Shown here: positions 1 through 6,533 of the stretch, piece after piece
Numbering within the stretch: position 1 is the stretch's first letter
Layout of the letters: every line of letters begins with the position of its first letter
From: Globobulimina sp.
Lineage: Eukaryota; Foraminifera; Rotaliida
Direction: 5' to 3'
Assembly (NCBI GenBank): GCA_003354225.1
Contig: PIVH01000271.1
Location: forward strand, 1 to 6,587
Length of the DNA: 6,587 bases
Notes under the pieces: model-generated
The model's input: only the letters and a program-made list of their open reading frames with translations
The model's database searches: none
Told to the model about the DNA's origin: nothing
Made by a program: the position numbers and the translations under genes

Positions 1-1095
1 GTGATAATAGGTATGATGGTGGTGGTGGTGGTATGGTACCGGTGGCATTGTTGGTGGTGGTGGAGGATGATAACATTGATCATAACCATATGGCGATGGC
101 GATGGCGGGCCATGCATGTACGTGTAATGTCCGTTGTTGTTGCCATTATGTTTTAACTTTCGTGGTGTTTTTGTATTTGTATTATCACCAAATGGTGTAA
201 TTGCATGCGGCATATCTGTTTTATGCTTATTTTTTTTATTTTTTGGTGATATATTACTTGTTTGTTTGTTATTTGCGCAATAATCGTCATCGTCGCTGCT
301 GTCATGAATATTGTTATGGTTTTGATTGATATTTATATTGTTGTTATAAGCGTGGTTGCGGTCGTTGTGACCTATGTTATTTTTGTTTAATTTTGCTTTG
401 ACGCCAGTCATGTTGCCGTCGTCACCGATAATATCAATGGAAACTGGTAATGGTGTTTTTAATATCTCTTTCATCATAAGTTTGGACGCAATTTTTATGG
501 CATCTTTTTTTTTGGGGTGTTTTGATTTGGTTTGTAATATATTTGCATTTGTATTTGAGTTTTGTGTTTTGAATGGTGACGGTACAGCACATACACATAC
601 ACATTGCCATTCGTTATGGATGGAATCCTGTGAACAGTGATGTTTTATTTGCATCGAATCACCGCCGATCCATCGTACTAAAGTTTCTAATTCGCCGCGT
701 GAGTTATTACGCGATAGATCCACTGTTTTTGATTTGTGCTCTTTCTTGTTTTTATTGCTGTTGTTATTGTTTACTTTTTCATCGTTGTTATGATTATGGT
801 TTCCGTTGTTTCTTTGTTTACGGTTATAAGTTTTTTTATGATATTTTTTTTTATAATTGGTTTTATTGTTTGATTTGGCTTGAAATTGTATGGCTTGCGG
901 GGGTAATGGTGGTGGTAAGGGCAATAACGATGTGATTGGCTGCGTTAATGGATAATGATAAATTGGTGGATACATTGGATATTGTAAAAATTGGTTATGA
1001 TTAAATACATCATTTCTTGTATTTGGACTTGTTATGTCTGTTGATGATTGGCCTTGGCCTGGGCCTTCTGGTGTTGTCACCTGATTACGTGACAT
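1..1095 (-). CDS. Asn/Lys/Pro/His-rich protein with a dsRBD-like segment (3' end outside window)
   Basis: The minus-strand frame is open from an ATG at 1095-1093 to base 1, giving 365 codons with no stop, so the C-terminus lies outside the window. An in-frame TGA at 1101-1099 makes this the first usable Met. Residues 1-90 are Pro/Gln/Tyr-rich and 90-125 Asn/Lys-rich. Residues about 131-212 are less biased: a short helix-like piece (GELETLVRW), then WQCVCVCAV, and finally KKKDAIKIASKLMMKEIL. That order and the Lys cluster before a last Ala-containing helix resemble a double-stranded-RNA-binding domain, although no clear GPxxxxH element is seen. After that come Asn runs, DSSDDDD, a basic stretch, Pro runs, and six consecutive His. 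Function is not known; an RNA-binding, condensate-prone protein is an inference. The open frame is well supported, the domain call weakly so. Confidence 0.72.
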   Translation of the reverse strand, partial: MSRNQVTTPEGPGQGQSSTDITSPNTRNDVFNHNQFLQYPMYPPIYHYPLTQPITSLLPLPPPLPPQAIQFQAKSNNKTNYKKKYHKKTYNRKQRNNGNHNHNNDEKVNNNNSNKNKKEHKSKTVDLSRNNSRGELETLVRWIGGDSMQIKHHCSQDSIHNEWQCVCVCAVPSPFKTQNSNTNANILQTKSKHPKKKDAIKIASKLMMKEILKTPLPVSIDIIGDDGNMTGVKAKLNKNNIGHNDRNHAYNNNININQNHNNIHDSSDDDDYCANNKQTSNISPKNKKNKHKTDMPHAITPFGDNTNTKTPRKLKHNGNNNGHYTYMHGPPSPSPYGYDQCYHPPPPPTMPPVPYHHHHHHTYYH

Positions 1096-1097
1096 GA

Positions 1098-1112
1098 TTC
1101 ACTTTAAGTGAA
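1098..1112. promoter_or_regulatory. 15-base palindrome just upstream of the left gene
   Basis: TTCACTT and AAGTGAA form perfect 7-base arms around a single T, three bases before the ATG at 1095. It lies in the 62-base gap (1096-1157) between this gene and the stop of the gene upstream on the same strand. The gap must hold the end of one gene and the start of the next, so a dimeric transcription-factor site is plausible. A chance palindrome or a hairpin in the 5' leader are the alternatives. Otherwise the gap shows only a T-rich run on the minus strand. Confidence 0.35.
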
Positions 1113-1157
1113 CCTTGTAGTTTTCAAAAATGCGCAGTTCGAAAAAATGTATACAAA

Positions 1158-2330
1158 TTAAATGATACCGTATTGGTACCAATTGTCTTGTTTTATCTTT
1201 CGAGTTTGAGTGTCGTGTATTGATAATATTTCAATACTTACATAGAGTCCCAATCTATTTATTTTTAACAATCTATGTTTAGGAATTACTCCCATATCTT
1301 TATACGTTTTACAATCTAACCTTCTCCATCTCAAATTATTTCCGTGTCTAGTGGTAAAACTATGTGTTTTCTCAAATATCATCGCATTGGTTGTTAAGTC
1401 ATCACATCTTATCTCAATTGAACACTTTACATTTACTTTAGATACAGAATCAGGAAATAATAATAACTGCAAAAACAATGATAATATGCGAGTTTCCTCT
1501 CCCAATATGCAAATAATTGCCCATTTATTATCACCATCAACCAAATACACACCAGATTTATCCAATGCTATATATCGCAATCTGTAATCCTTAATGTTTC
1601 GTTTCAATGTTTTTTTATCTCCGCCAACGTTTATTAGTTTTATATGACATCTTAACTGGAGTCCGTCACAGCGTTTATTATCAATGAAATCTTTGAATAA
1701 CATAATATCCCATTTAGTTGACGTTGAACGAGAAATATTTTCCTTGCTATTTCCTGTTTGATTACAATAAATATGATAATAATACGCAAACTCTTGGTAT
1801 TGATTTATTAATGTCATTGTTAAATATATTCTTTGCTTCATAGTCTCATAATATATATCAAACACCAATGTATTTCCGTGAATGTCATAGGTCTGAGTCA
1901 TGATCTTGGTCCATAATAAGGAGAAATCGAAGCACTGTCCGCGTTTTTTGAAAAAGAATACAATCCGTTTTAGTCAACAGAAACACAATAAAGTACAGTA
2001 ATATTATATACCGGGATTTCTTTACCAATGCACGGAGTGTATGCTTAAAAAAAACGGTACCTGGTTTTTCCATATGTTTTTATGTCCAAAATATAAATCC
2101 TGTTGGCTTTGCCAAACCAACTCCAATGTACTTTCCATTTGTCGCGTTTTTGAAATGATGGATTTTCGGGGAATAGTTATAAATATCACGTCATTATAAA
2201 ACAAAAAAATAATGGCAATAACATCCACTGGTAATTGTGTATCGTGCACATATCTAGAAACGCCACAGACTAACATCAAATGATCGTTTTTTGATAATTG
2301 ACTGAAAATCGAGTTGACATATTCTGACAT
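1158..2330 (-). CDS. Two-exon protein with LPVDV element and tandem MATH/TRAF-like domains
   Basis: Best model: exons 2330-2061 and 1934-1158, giving 348 residues ending in TAA. The ATG at 2330 is the first Met after an in-frame stop at 2363-2361. Exon 1 (residues 1-90) carries MLVCGVSRYV followed by LPVDVIAIIFLFY (33-45), a pattern recurring in proteins of some protists. Exon 2 holds two beta-rich units. The first spans about 106-193 (RIYLTMTLINQ, then STKWDIMLFKDF, then LQLRCHIKLI). The second spans about 222-330 (KWAIICILGE, LSLFLQLLLF, LRWRRLDCKTY, LGLYVSIEIL). Their order of strands, with a buried Trp and an LSLFL-type strand, resembles MATH/TRAF beta-sandwich domains, which bind partner peptides. 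No RING, BTB or protease part is visible. The product may be an adaptor, but this is inferred from pattern only. It shares a 39-base promoter gap with the kinase gene. Confidence 0.68.
1935..2060 (-). other. Predicted 126-base intron in the MATH-like gene
   Basis: The donor is CAG|GTACCG (exon ends at 2061, phase 0) and the acceptor is GGACAG|TGC (exon resumes at 1934). The splice joins two open frames at codon boundaries, giving ...HKNIWKNQ then CFDFSLLWTK.... Without splicing, the first frame stops at 2022 and the second has an upstream TGA at 1976-1974. A third overlapping frame (2073-1885) is then explained as intron plus out-of-frame exon sequence. Confidence 0.7.
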
Positions 2331-2355
2331 GCTTAAAATATAGTTGACTGAAAAT
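2298..2355. repeat. 12-base direct repeat TTGACTGAAAAT at the divergent start
   Basis: Two exact copies lie at 2298-2309 (inside the first codons of the minus-strand gene) and 2344-2355 (inside the divergent gap), 46 bases apart. They are candidate paired binding sites for a factor controlling both genes. One copy is also coding, so chance or a small local duplication is possible. Confidence 0.45.
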
Positions 2356-2369
2356 ACAGTTTATTTAAC
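2331..2369. promoter_or_regulatory. 39-base divergent promoter gap
   Basis: Only 39 bases separate the ATG of the minus-strand MATH-like gene (2330) from the ATG of the plus-strand kinase gene (2370). The stretch is AT-rich and contains TTAAAATATAG. In-frame stops in or beside the gap on both strands support both starts. The two genes almost certainly share promoter elements, some of which may lie inside coding sequence. No certain TATA box or initiator can be named. Confidence 0.5.
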
Positions 2370-4048
2370 ATGTCGCATCAAGACAAGACAAAAAGTGTAA
2401 TTGATTACAGCAAATGGGATGATGTTGTAGTTGATGATGATTTCCATATTGATGTACAGACGGCATTCAACCCCACAAACATTCAGCAAGAACCTAAACA
2501 CATAAACATTCCGCGATCACCACGACCATTACCTAGTGAAGCACCCGTATTAGCATCAGCTTTTTCAGCCAGTTTGCTTGAAGCGCCACCTTTCAATGCA
2601 CCAAAGGGGGTACGTATAACAATTGATTTGTAAACAAATACAACATTTACACAGTACAGGCCGCCGCAGTCAGACACTATCAAGTCGGTTTTGGTCATAA
2701 TATCATAAATAAAAACAAAAACAAAAACAAAGCTAAACATCGTAAAGCAGCGTCCATGTCGGTATTTGACGAAATGCAACAATTTTTAGCCAATGAGGAG
2801 AGTCAAAATGTACTGACAAACCACAATGCAAATGACGGTAAACGAAAAGAGAAGAAATATGGTATCAAAATCGAGGATGATAACAGTGAATTATTGAAAG
2901 AATGTGGTGAATTGTTGCAATTTATGATGCAGGAAAATGAAAATGAAATGAATAACAACAACGGCACTGAAACAAGATTTGGTCCTAAACATAATCCATA
3001 CGAATACTACAGACAAAAGGCGATGAAAACCCACGATAACAGCGATGAGCTGAAGGACATTCCCAAAGTGGATGTTGTGGTGAAAATTGGCGGTGCTTTT
3101 ATAACAAATAAAAATAAAATACATACATTGCGACAGGATAATATTGACATTGCTGCTAAACATATTTGCGATGCATTTAACGCGAATTATAGGATGATAT
3201 TAGTGCACGGCGCAGGAAGTTATGGCCATTTTGAAGCGAAGCAATACAAACTAATGAATGGTTTGTATGCGAATGAGGCCACAGCCAGACAGGGGATGGT
3301 GTTATGTCGTGCTGCGGTCAGTGTGTTGCATCAGCATTTGTTGGCAAAGTTGATCGAGTATAGATTGCCAGTCATGTCAGTCTCGCCGTGTAATATAATC
3401 ACAAGTAATGACGGTATTATATCACGCAAACAATTGCGCGGATTTATATGCCATATTCGGAGGATTATAAAGTATGGAATGGTGCCATTGATCCATGGCG
3501 ACATTATATTTGATGACCGTCGAGGATGTCACATATTATCTGGTGACAAAATTGTGGAGAATTTGTGCTCTGTGTTTCATCCGCAAAGAGCAGTGTTTTG
3601 GAGCAATATCAATGGAGTGTATGACTGCAGACATCGGGAACATAAATTAATACAATCAATCAATGTCAATCCGCAGGGGAAGGCGCAATTGGATGGGGAT
3701 ATTATTAAACAGTTGAAACATCCAAATGAATTCTTTAAAAAACAAAAAGAAGAGTTACAGGACGAATATATGCAAGAATTGAGTAAGAAATTTGATGCTA
3801 AATTGAAGAATAAGGATAAGGAGAATGTGGATGTTGATGTTGATGTGGAGAATGCAGAGAAAGTGAAGGGGTTAGATATTGACGCAACGGGTGGTATGTG
3901 GGCTAAAATTGAAGTTGCCGCAAGATGCTGTGCTCAGGGCATTGATGTTGTAATCACGAAAGGTGGGAGTAACGATGCTAAATTGGCATTGCTAGGGAAA
4001 TATGTTGAGAATGCCACTGTGTTTGTGCCCGTAGGGACTCTAATGTGA
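2370..4048 (+). CDS. IPK: Isopentenyl phosphate kinase with long N-terminal extension
   Basis: The enzyme phosphorylates isopentenyl phosphate to isopentenyl diphosphate with ATP, in the alternative mevalonate route or as salvage. The amino-acid-kinase fold starts near 3071 with VVVKIGGAF, followed by HGAGSYGHF with the second His expected in the isopentenyl phosphate pocket. Then come PLIHGDIIFD, LSGDKIVENL, SNINGVYD and DATGGMWAK, and the frame ends in TGA. Between the last two motifs lies a roughly 50-residue Lys/Glu-rich insertion containing DVDVDVE. The preferred model has exons 2370-2609 and 2660-4048 (542 residues), placing a DYSKWD-containing 80-residue head and an Asn/Glu-rich linker before the kinase. 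The conservative alternative is a 430-residue protein starting at the ATG at 2756, with 2370-2633 as a separate 87-codon gene. Kinase identity is near certain; the N-terminus is not. No targeting peptide is evident, so a cytosolic location is likely. Confidence 0.9.
2610..2659 (+). other. Predicted 50-base intron near the 5' end of the kinase gene
   Basis: The donor is AAGGGG|GTACGT and the acceptor ACAGTACAG|GCC, both phase 0, joining ...FNAPKG to AAAVRHYQVG.... The kinase frame is free of stops from 2627 to the ATG at 2756 (43 codons), which is mildly unexpected for untranslated AT-rich DNA. Other splices also restore the frame: donor GTATAA at 2614 with acceptors ending at 2654 or 2669. 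If there is no intron, the upstream frame simply ends with TAA at 2631-2633. Confidence 0.5.
2711..2732 (+). repeat. AAAAAC short tandem repeat
   Basis: About three and a half copies of AAAAAC lie just upstream of the ATG at 2756. In the spliced model they are translated as alternating Asn-Lys. In the two-gene model they are an A-rich leader or promoter element. Confidence 0.7.
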
Positions 4049-4108
4049 GTGGTAAGAGTGGTAAGTGCGAGGATATGTAAATATAATTTACATTTTGAGG
4101 ACTTTGAC

Positions 4109-4376
4109 TTTTAAAACTCTCAATGATAAATCGAATTGACTTTTTAGGCTTAAACTTCTAAACACTTCTTTTGTAATTGGCAAGGTTTTTGGGTTAGCTA
4201 TAGTGGTTTTCAACTTTGAATACTAGGATTCGAAACCTAGGTCAACTTCATTAATTTCAGTTTCACTAAGTTTTAGTAAGCTGGTACATCACTGATCATT
4301 AGTAAAATCTAGACACCGCTTTCAGTGCTTGTAAAAAGGGACATTATTGTTTTGTGTTCAGTTGAGAGTTTTAAAA
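4109..4376. repeat. 15-base perfect inverted repeat flanking a 238-base spacer
   Basis: TTTTAAAACTCTCAA at 4109-4123 is the exact reverse complement of 4362-4376. Imperfect pairing continues outward: ACATTTT at 4090-4096 matches AAAATGT at 4381-4387 after a gap. Such arms could be ends of a small non-autonomous transposon, or a stem acting between two convergent transcripts. No clear target-site duplication was seen. Confidence 0.55.
4195..4240 (+). other. tRNA-like A and B box sequences, possible SINE or tRNA relic
   Basis: TAGCTATAGTGG (4195-4206) resembles the Pol III A box with one extra base. GGATTCGAAACC (4226-4237) resembles a B box with one inserted A. CTAGG (4223-4227) and CCTAG (4236-4240) make a 5-base T-arm-like stem, but the loop has 8 bases instead of 7. 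There is no room for an anticodon arm and the acceptor ends pair poorly, so this is not a functional tRNA. A decayed tRNA-derived element or coincidence are the choices. Confidence 0.22.
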
Positions 4377-4465
4377 TGAGAAAATGTGGATATTCTGAAA
4401 AAGACGTCAACTTAAAACGGTTAAATTATTAAACAACCTCACACAAATTAAAATAATTTATTTAA

Positions 4466-6082
4466 TTAAGCTTGGTTTAAATTGCTATCTACCACTTGTG
4501 GTACATCACGGTTTACATTTAAATCATTTAACTCTGAGATCTTTGGCGATGTGGCGCTTGATTCTCTGTCAGAATTGTCTTTGCATTTTGCATACATCTT
4601 TAGACACGCAACAAATACACCGACTAATAATGCTGCGACCAATACCACTGAACCTACGATAATAATTGTTGTGTAATCATTTTTGCGCTGTGTTCTCTTT
4701 CCACCATTCTCATCTGCATCAGCATCAGCATCTGCATTAACATTAACATCACTTGTTTCAGCATCACTTGTTGGAATACCAGTTGTCGAGACGCCAGTTG
4801 TTGGAATACCAGTTGTTTGGATTGCAGTTGTTGGAATGTCAGTCGTCGGAATAATATCAGTTGTTGGAATGACAGTTGTTGGGATGAACGTTGTTGGAAT
4901 ACCAGGTGTTGGAGTGCCAATTATTGGAGCATCACTTGTTGGAATACCAGCACCATTTTGTATTTCTTGTGGTTGACTGTTAAATGCCATTATAACTTCA
5001 TTTGCGAATTGGAATTTTGGTGATTGATTATTTTCTGTATAAAATTGCCAACTCATAAACCCAGTATTCCATACAGGAGAACTTACAGCCAATGCTTGAC
5101 CAAAAATACTTTTCAATGTAGTCCCATCAACAAAATCATGCCCATCCGCAGTCGAGACAGGTTTGCCAACCACAATTTTATTTGAAGGTATTGATACGCC
5201 CTCTGCATTAATCATTTGGTAAATTGAAGAATTTGAACTCCAACCAACTGAGGCTACGAACATATTTTCAAACGTATTATACGTCGTTGTACCTTGATTG
5301 TAAAACTGTACATTGTACCAATCAATTAAATGACCAACATTTGCATGTACAGTTAAATACGCACCATGCGGATACTGATTTGCACCAAAATACGGTGCTT
5401 GCGGAGCATGTGTGATATAATATCGTTTTTCATTTGGATTTAATGCATTTGATAAACTGAGAGTTGCTCCGCTTACCCATGCTTCTCCATCACCTCCGCC
5501 ATTAAAATAAGGCCCTTCTTCCAAATCAAGATCGACCCCGTCATATACATGTGATATTGCATAATTTGCTACACTTATACCAAATGCAGCGGCATCAATC
5601 CCTTCGGACTGTGGATAAGCACCGTGACCACCAACTGACAAAAATATTTTAATGTTATTTGCAACATAAATTTCTTTTATTGCGGTTCTTAATTCAGCAG
5701 AACTTGGGTTTGTTTTGTTTGTTAATGTTTCACGTAAAGTGTTGTCTGTTATGTATGTTGATAAGTTTTCCCAACAACCTGCGGCAGTGTTTGCTAAACC
5801 AGCATTGATATTTGATCGCCAGAATCCAAAATTTAAAATATTATAAGGATGGTCGCTGTATCCTGGTACACCACTGTAAATGTATTTTTTTTAATTATTT
5901 TTTATTTGAGGGGTTGATAAAAAATGTTTTGTGAGATAAATACTTAACAGATTGCTTAATAATGCTTCATTATACGAATTACCCCAATACGGTCCAATTT
6001 GTACAATGTACGATACGAAATGTGGATATGACATTGTTGTGGTTATTAATAACAATGATGCATACAATAAGGTTACTAACAT
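4466..6082 (-). CDS. Membrane-anchored GH18 chitinase with mucin-like stalk
   Basis: Best model: exons 6082-5976 and 5873-4466, 504 residues ending in TAA. The ATG at 6082 is the first Met after an in-frame TAA at 6103-6101. Residues 1-17 look like a signal peptide. The GH18 barrel follows: IGPYWGNSGVPGY (29-41), YNILNFGFW (46-54), FLSVGGHG (113-120), and the catalytic DGVDLDLE (147-154), whose Glu154 is the expected proton donor. VQFYNQ (224-229) and GFMSWQF (307-313) complete the substrate cleft. Then come a Thr/Pro/Ile stalk of five-residue repeats (about 346-404), an Asp-Ala repeat, a transmembrane helix (438-459) and a polar 45-residue tail. Expected role: hydrolysis of beta-1,4-N-acetylglucosamine polymers at the cell surface or in food vacuoles. 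All catalytic acids are present, so it should be active. The tail also has several Ser that could be modified. Confidence 0.9.
4769..4945 (-). repeat. 15-base degenerate tandem repeat coding the chitinase stalk
   Basis: Roughly ten copies of a 15-base unit encode IPTTx (variants include IPTTD, IQTTG, VSTTG). The Thr-rich translation suggests O-glycosylation and an extended stalk. Unit boundaries have drifted and some copies carry an extra codon, so copy number probably varies between strains. A short GCATCA repeat coding Ala-Asp lies just beyond, around 4711-4733. Confidence 0.8.
5874..5975 (-). other. Predicted 102-base intron in the chitinase gene
   Basis: The donor is TC|GTATAA (exon 1 ends at 5976, phase 2) and the acceptor CATTTACAG|TGG (exon 2 starts at 5873). 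The join produces YWGNS-GVPGYSDHPYN, restoring the first beta strand and loop of the GH18 barrel. Without splicing the first frame stops at 5893-5891. Donors at 5984 and 5955 give the wrong phase with this acceptor. The intron is AT-rich. Confidence 0.78.
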
Positions 6083-6533
6083 GATGTTTGTTAACTTTGT
6101 TTACAGTAAAATGTTAAACTGAACAATTATAGCTAAATGATAAAGTCTTGTTATTTTTTTTGATAAAAATGGAATTATGACAATGAAATTTTACAAAATG
6201 CAATTATGAAACATACCAATTATGAAAATTCATCCAATGATTTTTAACCATTTTACAAAATGCAATACGTTGAACAGTTCAATGCATCACAAACATTAAT
6301 ATTAAATTCTTTGTATATTAAAAGCAATAATTCTCTCTTCCAAATGCACGCACTGCTCCGGTCACTATAAACGCCACAACATGTTATCACGTGTCTACAT
6401 AATTCAAATGCCACAACAAATTGTATATATTGGAGATATGTTAATGAATTTGTGGAGGTTATGACTTGTGACTGACTTTGTAATGTTTTTGATGTTTATT
6501 CTTGTGCTTTAGTGAAAACCTAGAAACGTTATC
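6083..6533. promoter_or_regulatory. Upstream region of the chitinase gene
   Basis: About 450 AT-rich bases without a convincing gene. On the minus strand GCTATAATTG at 6132-6123 is a TATA-like stretch about 41 bases before the chitinase ATG. CACGTG at 6388-6393 is a palindromic E-box or G-box-type hexamer. A short plus-strand frame from 6381 encodes only 27 residues and is not supported as a gene. Short repeats are listed separately. Confidence 0.4.
6188..6266. repeat. 17-base direct repeat ATTTTACAAAATGCAAT
   Basis: Exact copies lie at 6188-6204 and 6250-6266, 62 bases apart, in the upstream region of the chitinase gene. Three copies of AATTATGA (6173-6180, 6202-6209, 6218-6225) are interspersed. 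The cluster could be a set of factor-binding sites or a decayed tandem duplication. Confidence 0.6.

Larger units (their letters stand above)
4049..4465. other. Convergent intergenic region, 417 bases
   Basis: This lies between the TGA of the kinase gene and the TAA of the chitinase gene, which face each other, so it must hold both 3' ends. No convincing open frame is present. TAAATATAAT near 4076 and AATAATTTA near 4452 are AT-rich stretches of the kind seen around polyadenylation sites, but no certain AATAAA signal can be named. An inverted repeat and tRNA-like boxes inside it are listed separately. Confidence 0.6.

Noticed and set aside
374-935. Plus-strand open frames of 88 and 120 codons
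   Set aside because: They lie antisense to the long minus-strand frame, and their Phe/Cys/Tyr-rich content is simply the complement of its Asn/Lys codons.
1080-1200. An intron joining the MATH-like gene to the left gene into one protein
   Set aside because: Donors near the stop (GTACCA, GTATCA) are phase 2 and 1, while the usable acceptor at AATCAG|GTG is phase 0, and a TGA sits just before the left ATG.
1885-2073. A 62-codon minus-strand frame between the two MATH-like exons
   Set aside because: It overlaps both exons in another frame and is mostly intron; the phase-0 splice explains the region better.
2483-3163. Minus-strand frames of 99 and 90 codons
   Set aside because: Antisense shadows of the kinase gene, with low-complexity hydrophobic translations.
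4195-4270. A complete tRNA gene
   Set aside because: The T loop has 8 bases, the anticodon arm has no space and the acceptor stem does not pair.
4482-5415. Several plus-strand frames and an 88-codon minus frame rich in QQL/VFQQ
   Set aside because: Shadows of the chitinase stalk repeat and catalytic domain read in wrong frames or strands.
6381-6464. A plus-strand 27-codon frame with a possible downstream splice
   Set aside because: The good acceptor at TGCTTTAG (ending near 6492) leads to stops in all three frames within a few codons.
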